Positions 45,213 to 53,704 of a stretch of DNA of 64,000 nucleotides are shown here, piece after piece; the stretch's first letter is position 1; every line of letters starts with the position of its first letter. The notes below the pieces were generated by a model, which had not been told where the DNA came from, made no database searches, and saw only the letters and a list, made by a program, of their open reading frames with translations. A program made the translations under genes and the position numbers. Source of the stretch: Streptomyces sp. IMTB 2501 (GTDB lineage Bacteria; Actinomycetota; Actinomycetes; Streptomycetales; Streptomycetaceae); contig NZ_MQUS01000024.1 in the NCBI RefSeq assembly GCF_001953885.1, positions 86,790 to 150,789 on the forward strand. Direction: 5' to 3'.

Positions 45213-45632
45213 GTGCGGGAGACGTTGGGGGACTCGACGGCCGCCGCGGCGCGGGTCGTCGCGGCCGGATACTTCCGGTCGTACTCGGTGGTGGGCCTGC
45301 TCGCTCTCATCGGCGTGCTGTTCGTCGCGGTCGCCTTCGGCGCCGGCCGCCTGCTGCGCCCGGTCGTACCGACCCCCGAGAAACTCCTGACCTACGAGTG
45401 CGGCGTCGACCCCGTCGGCGAGGGCTGGGCCCACACCCAGGTCCGCTACTACGTCTACGCCTTCCTCTACGTGATCTTCGCCGTCGACTCGATCTTCCTC
45501 TTCCCCTGGGCGACGGTCTTCGCCGCACCTGGCTACGGCGCCACGACCCTGGTGGAGATGTTCGTCTTCCTCGGCTTCCTCGCCGTAGGCCTGCTGTACG
45601 CATACAAGAAGGGCGTCCTGGCATGGACGTGA
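45213..45632 (+). CDS. nuoA2: NADH-quinone oxidoreductase subunit A, second set
   Basis: A 139-residue three-helix subunit. KLLTYECGVDPVGEGWAHTQ contains the conserved E/C loop over the quinone cavity, and YVYAFLYVIFAVDSIFLFPW carries the conserved acidic residue of helix 2. The GTG at 45213 follows GAGG. The upstream open frame is not used. It is first gene of the incomplete second complex I operon and overlaps nuoB2 by 10 nt. Confidence 0.92.
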   Translation: MRETLGDSTAAAARVVAAGYFRSYSVVGLLALIGVLFVAVAFGAGRLLRPVVPTPEKLLTYECGVDPVGEGWAHTQVRYYVYAFLYVIFAVDSIFLFPWATVFAAPGYGATTLVEMFVFLGFLAVGLLYAYKKGVLAWT

Positions 45633-46225
45633 CCCCGGATTCCGTTTACCTGCCGGAGCCCAGGCGGCTCGGAGCCCTGTCCCGCCTGGCCCCCGAGCCG
45701 ATGAAGGTGGTCCTGAACTGGGGCCGCCGCTACTCGCTCTGGGTCTTCAACTTCGGCCTCGCCTGCTGCGCGATCGAGTTCATCGCCGCGTCGATGGCCC
45801 GGCATGACTTCATCCGCCTCGGCGTGATCCCGTTCGCACCCGGGCCCCGCCAGGCCGACCTGATGGTGGTCTCGGGCACGGTCACGGACAAGATGGCCCC
45901 GGCCGTGAAGCGGCTCTACGAGCAGATGCCCGAGCCGAAGTACGTCATCTCCTTCGGCGCCTGCTCCAACTGCGGCGGCCCCTACTGGGACTCCTACTCC
46001 GTCACCAAGGGCGTCGACCAGATCATCCCGGTGGACGTGTACGTCCCCGGCTGCCCGCCGCGCCCGGAGGCGCTGCTCCAGGGCATCCTCAAGCTCCAGG
46101 AGAAGATCGCCCGCGAGTCCCTGGGGGAGCGGTACGGCGACTTCCGCCCGTCGGCAGCCGCGCTGACCAGCGACCTGGTGAAGCCCCCGGTCCCGGCTAC
46201 TGCCCCCGAGGGGGAGGCCCGATGA
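45623..46225 (+). CDS. nuoB2: NADH-quinone oxidoreductase subunit B, second set
   Basis: A 200-residue subunit that holds the terminal cluster N2. All four ligand positions are visible: the ACCAIEF pair, the cysteine in FGACSNCGGPYWDSYS and the one in YVPGCPPRPEALL. The quinone-side arginine/acidic loop RLGVIPFAPGPRQADLM is conserved. ATG 45623 lies within nuoA2's end. Since N2 is intact, the second complex can carry out the last electron transfer step to quinone, if a NuoD partner is available. Confidence 0.95.
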   Translation: MDVTPDSVYLPEPRRLGALSRLAPEPMKVVLNWGRRYSLWVFNFGLACCAIEFIAASMARHDFIRLGVIPFAPGPRQADLMVVSGTVTDKMAPAVKRLYEQMPEPKYVISFGACSNCGGPYWDSYSVTKGVDQIIPVDVYVPGCPPRPEALLQGILKLQEKIARESLGERYGDFRPSAAALTSDLVKPPVPATAPEGEAR

Positions 46226-47553
46226 GCACGGTCGGCTGGCTCCCCGCCCCGGTCGAGGACCTCTTCGGTACGGACGCCACGGCCGAGGAGTCGTACGACC
46301 TCCTGACCGTGGACGTACCGCCGTCCTCCTGGCTGACCGCACTGGAGACGGCCCGTACGACCCTGGGCTGCACCTACTTCGACTGGCTCAGCGCGGTCGA
46401 CGAACCGGGCGCGGGCTTCCGCGTCTCCGCCCATGTCGTCGCCCTGCACCCGGTCCGCCGCCTCCTCGTCCGTACGACCGTCCCGCACGAGGCGCCGACG
46501 CTGCCCTCCGCCGTCGGCGTCTACGCGGGCGCCGCCTGGCACGAGCGCGAGACCCACGAGATGTTCGGCGTCCGCTTCGAGGGCCACCCGTCGCTGGAGC
46601 ACCTCCTCCTCCCTGAGAACTTCGAAGGCCATCCGCTGCGCAAGGACTTCGTCCTCGCCGCCCGCGTCGCCAAGGCCTGGCCCGGCGCGAAGGAGCCCGG
46701 CGAATCCGAACACGGCGGCCCCAAGCGGCGCCAGATGCTGCCCCCGGGCGTCCCGGACCCCAACGAGTGGGGCCCCCTGAAGGGCCAGCTCCCGCCCGCC
46801 CCGGCCCGCGCGGCCGGGGAGCGCCCGGTACGGCGCACCCGTACGGCGGCGGAGGGCTCGGCGAGCCAGCCGACACCGGCGGCCGGAGAGGCCGTTCCGG
46901 GGGCCGCGACTCCCGGTGCCGGTGCGGACGCGGGCGCCGCCGCTGGAGCCGGTGCCCAGCCGCGCCGGATGCGGAGCGCGAGCCAGGGCTCGGTGAGCCG
47001 GACGGGGGCGCAGCCTGCGGCCGAGGGGGAGGCTGGACAGGCGCCGCCGCAGGGTGCGCCCGCCCCGCCCGGCCCGCGCCGCGTGCGCAGCGCCTCGGAG
47101 GGCTCGACCTCACAACGGGCCGAGGCCCAGCCGCCAAGGCCGGAGCAGGAGCAGCCGCCTGCACCAGCGCAGGAGCCCGCACCGGCGGAGCCGGAGGGCA
47201 CGGCCCGCCGCAGCACCGCCCCCCGCAGCTCCGACGCTCCGTGGCACCACGCCCGACCGGCCTTCGACGAGCCGAAGCCGACACCGGAGCCCGAACAGGC
47301 ACGAGAGCCGGAATCGGCACCGGAGCCCGAATCGGCACCGGTACCAGAGCCCGAACCGCCATCAGCACCGGAACCGGCACCGGAGCCGGAGCCCGCGCCC
47401 GAGGCGAAGCCGGAGCCTGGACCGCGGCGCGAGCAACCTGAGCCGAAGCCCGAACCCGAACCCGGACCCGAGCGGCCGGAGCCGCAGAGCGGGCAAGCCG
47501 AACCGCCCGTCCCCGAAACCCCCGACGACGACCCCACAGGAGGCCCGCAGTGA
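46222..47553 (+). CDS. nuoC2: NADH-quinone oxidoreductase subunit C, second set, with long disordered tail
   Basis: A 443-residue protein. Residues 1-160 are a normal NuoC (30-kDa) domain: TYFDWLSAVDEPG and ERETHEMFGVRFEGHP followed by LLLPENFEGHPLRKDF. The remaining roughly 280 residues are low-complexity. They include three spaced copies of an RR-x-RSASEGS-x-S motif (about nt 46828, 46963 and 47078), then Pro-Glu dipeptide runs from about 47250. A normal NuoC has about 180-250 residues. The tail is not a NuoD domain. ATG 46222 overlaps nuoB2; the stop overlaps nuoH2. Confidence 0.92.
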   Translation: MSTVGWLPAPVEDLFGTDATAEESYDLLTVDVPPSSWLTALETARTTLGCTYFDWLSAVDEPGAGFRVSAHVVALHPVRRLLVRTTVPHEAPTLPSAVGVYAGAAWHERETHEMFGVRFEGHPSLEHLLLPENFEGHPLRKDFVLAARVAKAWPGAKEPGESEHGGPKRRQMLPPGVPDPNEWGPLKGQLPPAPARAAGERPVRRTRTAAEGSASQPTPAAGEAVPGAATPGAGADAGAAAGAGAQPRRMRSASQGSVSRTGAQPAAEGEAGQAPPQGAPAPPGPRRVRSASEGSTSQRAEAQPPRPEQEQPPAPAQEPAPAEPEGTARRSTAPRSSDAPWHHARPAFDEPKPTPEPEQAREPESAPEPESAPVPEPEPPSAPEPAPEPEPAPEAKPEPGPRREQPEPKPEPEPGPERPEPQSGQAEPPVPETPDDDPTGGPQ

Positions 47554-48518
47554 ACGGCGCGCTGGACGTCGCTCTGCGACTCCTGGTCGTGTTCGTCGTC
47601 TTCCTCACTTTCCCGCTGATCGTCGGCCAGACCGAGCACAAGGTGATGGCCCATATGCAGGGCCGCCTCGGCCCGATGTACGCGGGTGGCTTCCACGGCT
47701 GGGCCCAGCTCATCGCCGACGGTGTGAAGTTCGCGCAGAAGGAGGACGTGGTCCCGGCCGGCGCCGACCGCCGCGTCTTCCAACTCGCCCCCGCCGTCGC
47801 CCTGCTGCCGTACCTCCTTGTCCTGCTCGCCATCCCGATCGGCCCGAGCGAGGGCGCCGTCGGCCAGGTCCTGGACGCTGGCGTGTTCTTCGTGCTCGCG
47901 GTGATGGGCGTCGGCGTGCTCGGCTCGCTCATGGCCGGCTGGGCCAGCGCGAACAAGTTCTCCCTGCTCGGCGGTCTGCGCACAGCCGCCCAACTGCTCG
48001 CCTACGAACTCCCGATGCTGCTCGCCGCGGCCTCGGTCGCCATGGCCGCGGGAACGGTCTCCCTGCCCGGGATCCTGCACTCCTTCCACTGGTGGTGGGT
48101 GCCCTGGCAGATCGTCGGCGCGGTCGTCTTCTTCGTCGCCGGACTCGCCGAACTGCAGCGCCCGCCGTTCGACATGCCCGTCGCCGACTCGGAGATCATC
48201 TTCGGCGCGTACACCGAGTACACGGGCCTGCGGTTCGCACTCTTCCTCCTCGCCGAGTACGCCGGCATCGTCGTCCTGTGCGGCCTGACCACCGTCCTCT
48301 TCCTGGGCGGCTGGCACGGACCCTGGGGCGCAGACGGCCTCGGCTGGCTGTGGACCCTGCTGAAGACCGCGATCCTGGCCTTCCTCGTCATCTGGCTCCG
48401 CGTCACCTACCCGCGGCTGCGCGAGGACCAGCTCCAGAAGCTCTCCTGGACCCTCCTCGTCCCCCTCTCCCTCGCCCAGATCGCCCTCACCGGCATCGTC
48501 AAGGTGGTGATCTCGTAG
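47550..48518 (+). CDS. nuoH2: NADH-quinone oxidoreductase subunit H, second set
   Basis: A 322-residue membrane subunit, of E. coli-like length and without the C-terminal tail of the first copy. KVMAHMQGRLGPMYAGG and LIADGVKFAQKED are the conserved loops. ELQRPPFDMPVADSEIIFG replaces the first copy's GETNRAPFDMPESEGDL, keeping the acidic residues of the quinone channel. The GTG at 47550 overlaps nuoC2. It follows nuoC2 directly, so nuoD, nuoE, nuoF and nuoG are absent at this point. Confidence 0.95.
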   Translation: MNGALDVALRLLVVFVVFLTFPLIVGQTEHKVMAHMQGRLGPMYAGGFHGWAQLIADGVKFAQKEDVVPAGADRRVFQLAPAVALLPYLLVLLAIPIGPSEGAVGQVLDAGVFFVLAVMGVGVLGSLMAGWASANKFSLLGGLRTAAQLLAYELPMLLAAASVAMAAGTVSLPGILHSFHWWWVPWQIVGAVVFFVAGLAELQRPPFDMPVADSEIIFGAYTEYTGLRFALFLLAEYAGIVVLCGLTTVLFLGGWHGPWGADGLGWLWTLLKTAILAFLVIWLRVTYPRLREDQLQKLSWTLLVPLSLAQIALTGIVKVVIS

Positions 48519-49069
48519 TGGCCCCCATCCCTGGTGCCGGACTCGCCAAGGGCCTGGCCGTCACCCTGCGCACGATGACCAGGAAGTCGGTCACGGAGCA
48601 GTACCCGGAAGCCCAGCCCGAACTGCCGCCCCGCACCCGCGGGGTGATCGGCCTGTTCGAGGAGAACTGCACGGTCTGCATGCTCTGCGCCCGTGAGTGC
48701 CCGGACTGGTGCATCTACATCGACTCCCACAAGGAGACGGTCCCGCCGGCCGCCCCCGGTGGCCGCGAGCGCAGCCGCAACGTCCTCGACCGGTTCGCCA
48801 TCGATTTCTCCCTGTGCATGTACTGCGGTATCTGCATCGAGGTCTGTCCTTTCGACGCGCTGTTCTGGTCCCCGGAGTTCGAGTACGCCGAGACCGACAT
48901 CCGTGACCTCACCCACGAGCGGGACAAGCTCCGCGAGTGGATGTGGACCGTCCCGGCCCCGCCGGCCCTGGATCCCGCCGCCGAGGAGCCGAAGGAGATC
49001 GCCGCTGCCCGCAAGACCGCCGAGAAGCTGGCGGCCGCGCAGGCCGAGCCGGGGGAGGGTGACGCGTGA
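48518..49069 (+). CDS. nuoI2: NADH-quinone oxidoreductase subunit I, second set (2[4Fe-4S])
   Basis: A 183-residue ferredoxin-like subunit with two complete cluster motifs, CTVCMLCARECPDW and CMYCGICIEVCPFDAL. An N-terminal amphipathic helix (GLAKGLAVTLRTMTRKSVTE) anchors it to the membrane arm. The GTG at 48518 shares a base with the nuoH2 stop. The acidic alanine-rich C-terminal tail (EEPKEIAAARKTAEKL) resembles that of actinobacterial NuoI. Without NuoEFG, this subunit is the natural docking point for an external ferredoxin. Confidence 0.95.
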   Translation: MAPIPGAGLAKGLAVTLRTMTRKSVTEQYPEAQPELPPRTRGVIGLFEENCTVCMLCARECPDWCIYIDSHKETVPPAAPGGRERSRNVLDRFAIDFSLCMYCGICIEVCPFDALFWSPEFEYAETDIRDLTHERDKLREWMWTVPAPPALDPAAEEPKEIAAARKTAEKLAAAQAEPGEGDA

Positions 49070-49722
49070 GACTCGCCTCGTCCCTGAGCCTGGCCGCGGC
49101 TCAGCACGGCTTCCTGTCCCCGACCGGTGTCGAGATCGCCTTCCTCCTCGTCGGCCTGGTCACCTTCGGCGCCGCGTTGGTCACCGTCACCACCCGCCAG
49201 CTGGTGCACGCCGCCCTGTGGCTGGTGGCCGCGCTCGGCGGTCTCGCCGTCGAATACCTGCTGCTCACGGCTGAGTTCATCGCCTGGGTGCAGGTCCTCA
49301 TCTACGTCGGTTCCGTCGTCGTCCTCCTTCTGTTCGGTCTGATGCTCACCAAGGCGCCCATCGGCCGCTCCCCGGACGCCGACTCCGGCAACCGCTGGGC
49401 CGCCCTGACCGTCGCGGTCGCCGCCGCCGTCGCCCTGGTGTGGGTGGTCGTCGACGCCTTCCGTACGACGTGGATCGACCTGAGCGGCCCTGCTGCCGGC
49501 TCCACCCGCGTCACCGGCGCAAGCCTCTTCCGGAACTGGGTGCTGCCCTTCGAGGCCCTGTCCGTCCTCCTTCTCGCGGCCCTGGTCGGCGCGATCGTCC
49601 TGTCCCGCAAGGCGAAGGCGGAGTCGAACCCTCCCCCTGTGAACTCCCGAGCGGTCACCGAGAGTTCCCCTTCCGTCACGGGTTCCGGAATTCACCCGGT
49701 CGAGCAGGAAGGCGCCCGCTGA
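49066..49722 (+). CDS. nuoJ2: NADH-quinone oxidoreductase subunit J, second set
   Basis: A 218-residue subunit with five hydrophobic segments, including the family helix AEFIAWVQVLIYVGSVVVLL. The C-terminus after residue 185 is polar (serine-rich) and shorter than in the first copy. GTG 49066 overlaps nuoI2 by 4 nt, and the TGA shares one base with the nuoK2 ATG. Confidence 0.94.
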   Translation: MRLASSLSLAAAQHGFLSPTGVEIAFLLVGLVTFGAALVTVTTRQLVHAALWLVAALGGLAVEYLLLTAEFIAWVQVLIYVGSVVVLLLFGLMLTKAPIGRSPDADSGNRWAALTVAVAAAVALVWVVVDAFRTTWIDLSGPAAGSTRVTGASLFRNWVLPFEALSVLLLAALVGAIVLSRKAKAESNPPPVNSRAVTESSPSVTGSGIHPVEQEGAR

Positions 49723-50111
49723 TGCACCTCGCCTACCCGGCCGTACTCTCCGCCCTCCTCTTCTGCACCGGCCTGTACGGCGTCCTCGCCCGCCGCAACG
49801 CCATCCTGGTCCTCATGTCGGTCGAGCTGATGCTCAACGCCGTCAACCTCAACCTGGTCGCCTTCGACGTCTGGCTCAGCCGGGCAGCGAAGGAGACCCT
49901 GCACTCCGGCCAGGCGCTGACCCTGTTCACCATCGCCATCGCCGCCGCCGAGATCGGCATCGGCCTGGCGATCGTCCTCGCCGTCTACCGCAACCGCGGC
50001 ACCTCCGACATCGACAAGCTCCGCGACACCGCCGAGGGCCCCGACACGGCCGGTCCCGGCACCGAGGGCCCCGGCACCTCCGCGGGCGAGAAGGCTGAGG
50101 CCACCGCGTGA
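49722..50111 (+). CDS. nuoK2: NADH-quinone oxidoreductase subunit K, second set
   Basis: A 129-residue subunit. Three helices carry the conserved glutamates in VLMSVELMLNAVNLNLVAF and AIAAAEIGIGLAIVLAVYR. The last 30 residues are a Gly/Pro/Thr-rich hydrophilic tail missing from the first copy. Start and stop overlap both neighbours, so it is translationally coupled. Confidence 0.95.
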   Translation: MHLAYPAVLSALLFCTGLYGVLARRNAILVLMSVELMLNAVNLNLVAFDVWLSRAAKETLHSGQALTLFTIAIAAAEIGIGLAIVLAVYRNRGTSDIDKLRDTAEGPDTAGPGTEGPGTSAGEKAEATA

Positions 50112-52123
50112 CCACGACCACCCTCGCCGTCCTCGTCCCCCTCCTGCCGTTCCTGGGCGCCGCGGCGGGACTGCTGCTGGGCGGCACCGCGCCCGGGTTC
50201 GTCCGCCCGCTCGCTGTGCTGCCGCCGCTGGCCTCACTCGTCCTGGCCGTGCTGGTCGCCGTACGCCAGGGCGGCGACCAGGCCGTCGACGCCCACACCG
50301 GGCTGACGCCCACCGGCTCGGTCCCGATCGAGCTGGCGCTGCACATCGACGGCTTCGCCGCACTCGTCGCGATCCTCGTCGCGTTCGTCGCGACCTGCGT
50401 GCAGATCTACTCGACGGGCTATCTGCGCGACGACCCGCGCTACCCCTCGTACGCCGCCCTCGTCTCCCTGTTCACCTCCGCGATGCTCCTGGTCGTCTAC
50501 TCCGGCGACCTGATCGTGCTGCTGGTCGGCTGGGAAGTCATGGGCATCTGCTCCTACTTCCTGGTCGGCCACTACTGGGAGACCCCCGAGGCCCGCGCCG
50601 CCTCCCTGAAGGCCTTCCTGGTCACCAAGCTCGGCGACGTGCCGTTCCTCATCGGCCTGTTCGCCCTGGCCACCGACGCCGGATCCTTCCGCATCACCCG
50701 CGTCCTCGGCGCCGTGGCAAGCGGCCACCTGCACCACCCGACCCTGATCGCCCTGCTGCTCCTCGCGGGCGTCGCGGGCAAGTCGGCGCAGTTCCCGCTG
50801 CACACCTGGCTCCCGGACGCGATGGCGGGCCCCACGCCCGTCTCGGCGCTGATCCACGCCGCGACGATGGTCGCCGCCGGTGTCTACTTCATCGCCCGTC
50901 TCCTTCCCGTCTTCGAGGCATCCTCGGCCGCGATGGTGGTCCTCGCCGTCATGGCCGCCGTCACCATGGCCGGCTCGGCGCTCGCCGCGCTCGCCCAGGA
51001 CGACATCAAACGCGTCCTCGCCTACTCGACGATCGGGCAGCTCGGTTACATGACCGGCGCCCTCGCCGTCGGCGACCGCGGGGCCGCCGTCTTCCACCTC
51101 CTGTCCCACGGCGCCTTCAAGGCGCTGCTGTTCCTCGCAGCCGGCGTGGTCATCCACGCCGCCGGCACCAACTCGCTGGCCGCCATGTCCCGCATGAAGG
51201 GCCTGCGCGAACGCGTCCCGGACGCCTACTGGACGATGACCGTGGCACTCCTCGCGCTCGCCGCGATCCCGCCGTTCAGCGGCTTCTTCTCCAAGGAGTC
51301 CGTGCTCGGCGCCGCCGAGCACGTCGCCACCGGGAGCACCGGCCACGCCCCGGGCGCCGCCGGCTGGATCGTCCTCGTCGCCGGCCTGCTCACCGCGCTG
51401 CTCACCGCCGCCTACGCGGCCCGCCTGTGGCTGCTGGCCTTCCGCGGCCGGGGCGCCGAGGCTCCCGACCACGGCCGCCAGCCGCTGACGATGACCGTGG
51501 TGCTGTGGGTCCTCGCCGTGCCGTCCCTGGCCTTCGGCGGGCTCGCCTACCGCTCGCTGCCCGGCTGGTTCGACGGCCGCGATCTGACCCCGACCCTGCT
51601 CACCTCCATCCTCAGCACGGGCCTCGCCCTGGTCGGCGGGCTGCTCACCTACGGCGCCTGGCAGCGCACCAGCGCGCTCGCCGCACGGGTGCCGGCGGTG
51701 CCCGCGCCCTCCTTCGAGTGGGAGCACCTCCAGGGCGAGGCCGCCGCCCATCCGGAGGGCGACGCGAGCCTGGTCGAGGCACATGCCCTCGCAGACCACG
51801 GGCCGGCCGACCTCGTCCACACGCCCGACCCCGGCCGGCTGCTCCTCGGCCGGCTCCATCGGCACGCGGCCGTCGGCTTCCACCTGGACGCCGTGTACAC
51901 GGCGCTGTTCGTCCGCCCGGTCCAGGCCGGAGCGAGTCTCGTCCGCTTCCTCGACAGCGAGGTCGTCGAGACCTACGTACGCGGCGCGGCCGCGCTGCCC
52001 CGGCTGCTCGGGGCCGCCGTACGGCGGGCGCAGACCGGCAATGTGCAGACCTATGTGAGCGCGCTGCTCGCCGGCACCGTCGTCCTGGTGGTCGCCGTCG
52101 TCCTCGTCGCCACGGGAGCGTGA
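50108..52123 (+). CDS. nuoL2: NADH-quinone oxidoreductase subunit L, second set
   Basis: A 671-residue antiporter-like subunit. The essential glutamate in LLVGWEVMGICSYFLVGHYW, the lysine in AGKSAQFPLHTWLPDAM and histidines in SALIHAATMV are all present. The C-terminal lateral-helix region is longer than in the first copy and includes a histidine/proline-rich insert (about 540-580). Conserved pump residues argue that the second complex still translocates protons. Confidence 0.96.
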   Translation: MTTTTLAVLVPLLPFLGAAAGLLLGGTAPGFVRPLAVLPPLASLVLAVLVAVRQGGDQAVDAHTGLTPTGSVPIELALHIDGFAALVAILVAFVATCVQIYSTGYLRDDPRYPSYAALVSLFTSAMLLVVYSGDLIVLLVGWEVMGICSYFLVGHYWETPEARAASLKAFLVTKLGDVPFLIGLFALATDAGSFRITRVLGAVASGHLHHPTLIALLLLAGVAGKSAQFPLHTWLPDAMAGPTPVSALIHAATMVAAGVYFIARLLPVFEASSAAMVVLAVMAAVTMAGSALAALAQDDIKRVLAYSTIGQLGYMTGALAVGDRGAAVFHLLSHGAFKALLFLAAGVVIHAAGTNSLAAMSRMKGLRERVPDAYWTMTVALLALAAIPPFSGFFSKESVLGAAEHVATGSTGHAPGAAGWIVLVAGLLTALLTAAYAARLWLLAFRGRGAEAPDHGRQPLTMTVVLWVLAVPSLAFGGLAYRSLPGWFDGRDLTPTLLTSILSTGLALVGGLLTYGAWQRTSALAARVPAVPAPSFEWEHLQGEAAAHPEGDASLVEAHALADHGPADLVHTPDPGRLLLGRLHRHAAVGFHLDAVYTALFVRPVQAGASLVRFLDSEVVETYVRGAAALPRLLGAAVRRAQTGNVQTYVSALLAGTVVLVVAVVLVATGA

Positions 52124-52129
52124 GCAGGC

Positions 52130-53704
52130 GTGATCGATATCAACGAGTCCGTGATGCAGTTCCTTCTGGCGTTCGTCGTCGCCGGCCCGCTCCTCGGCGC
52201 CGTCGCCGCCCTCCTGCCGGCCCCGCCGGGACTGAAGGGGAAGTCGCCCGAGCAGGCCGTGCTGCGGCACGGCGTGACCGTGACCGGCGCGATCCTCATC
52301 GCCGCGATCGTCCTCGCGCTCGGCTTCGACCACGACCATCCGTCGAAGATGCAGGCCACGACCGACATCAGCTGGATCCCCGCGCTCGACGTGCGGATCC
52401 ACCTCGGCATCGACGGCATCTCCCTCCCCCTTCTGGTCCTGACCGCGCTGCTGACCTTCCTCTGCGCGCTGTACTCCTACTTCAAGCCGCCCGCGGGCGG
52501 CTCCCCGAAGGCTTTCGTCGCGCTGCTGCTCCTGCTCGAGTCCGGCACCCTCGCGACCTTCGCCGTCCTCGACCTGCTGCTGTTCTTCCTCGCCTTCGAG
52601 ATGGTGCTCATCCCGATGTACTTCCTCATCGCCCGCTGGGGCGGCGAGGGCCGGACCCGGGCCGCGTGGAAGTTCATCCTGTTCACGCTGCTCGGCTCCG
52701 TCGTCATGCTGCTCGGCCTGCTCCTGATCGGAATCAAGGCGGGCACGTTCGACATGGTGGCACTCGCCACTGACAACGGCCGGTCGCTGACCGCATCCGT
52801 GCAGGTCATCGCCGTTCTGGCGATCGGGATCGGGCTCGCGGTGAAGGCGCCGATGTGGCCGCTGCACAGCTGGCTGCCGGACGCCCACACCGCCGCGCCG
52901 ACCGTTGGCTCGGTCCTGCTGGCCGGCGTCCTGCTGAAGATGGGTACGTATGGGTTCGTCCGGATTCTGCTGCCGATCGCGCCCCACGGCTTCCACACCT
53001 TCGCGCCGTACCTCGCCGCGTTCGCCGTGGTCGGGATCATCTACGGGTCCCTGGCCTGCCTGGCCCTGGCCAAACGGGGCGCGAAGGGCGACCTCAAACG
53101 GCTGATCGCCTACTCCTCCGTCGGTCACATGGGCTTCGTCCTGCTGGGCATCGCCACCATGACCCCGACCGGCGTCAACGGCGCCCTGTTCGCCAACATC
53201 GCCCACGGCCTCATCACCGGCCTGCTGTTCTTCCTGGTCGGCGCGCTGAAGGACCGCACCGGCACGACCGACCTCGACTCCCTGGCCGAGGAGACCGGCG
53301 CCGCGCTGTACGGCAAGGCGCCCCGCCTCGGCGGGCTGCTCGCCTTCGGCGCCGTCGCCTCGCTCGGCCTGCCGGGCCTCGCCGGGTTCTGGGGGGAGAT
53401 GCTGGCCCTGTTCGGCGCGTTCAAGCCCGCCGCCGACCTCAGCCGGCCCGCATACCTCACCTTCATGGCGATCGGCGCGTTCGGCACCCTGCTGACGGCC
53501 GCCTACATGCTGATCGTGGTCCGCCGCGTCTGCATGGGCGGCGTGGAACAGGAAGTCCCGAAGTTCGCGGACGTCCACGGCTACGAGTTCGCCGCCTGGA
53601 CCCCGCTCGTCGCCCTCACCGTCGTCGCCGGACTGTGGCCGAGGGCGCTGCTCGGCCTGACCGACCCGGCCGTGCACCAGCTCCTCGCAGGAGGCACCCG
53701 ATGA
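52130..53704 (+). CDS. nuoM2: NADH-quinone oxidoreductase subunit M, second set
   Basis: A 524-residue antiporter-like subunit with about 14 helices. The helix-5 glutamate in FFLAFEMVLIPMYFLIARWG and the lysine in KAPMWPLHSWLPDAHTAAPT are kept. GTG 52130 is 6 nt past nuoL2 and the stop overlaps nuoN2. Length and motifs match functional NuoM proteins. Confidence 0.96.
   Translation: MIDINESVMQFLLAFVVAGPLLGAVAALLPAPPGLKGKSPEQAVLRHGVTVTGAILIAAIVLALGFDHDHPSKMQATTDISWIPALDVRIHLGIDGISLPLLVLTALLTFLCALYSYFKPPAGGSPKAFVALLLLLESGTLATFAVLDLLLFFLAFEMVLIPMYFLIARWGGEGRTRAAWKFILFTLLGSVVMLLGLLLIGIKAGTFDMVALATDNGRSLTASVQVIAVLAIGIGLAVKAPMWPLHSWLPDAHTAAPTVGSVLLAGVLLKMGTYGFVRILLPIAPHGFHTFAPYLAAFAVVGIIYGSLACLALAKRGAKGDLKRLIAYSSVGHMGFVLLGIATMTPTGVNGALFANIAHGLITGLLFFLVGALKDRTGTTDLDSLAEETGAALYGKAPRLGGLLAFGAVASLGLPGLAGFWGEMLALFGAFKPAADLSRPAYLTFMAIGAFGTLLTAAYMLIVVRRVCMGGVEQEVPKFADVHGYEFAAWTPLVALTVVAGLWPRALLGLTDPAVHQLLAGGTR

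Noticed and set aside
46222..47553. NuoCD fusion
   Set aside because: The residues after the NuoC domain are low-complexity and contain none of the NuoD motifs.
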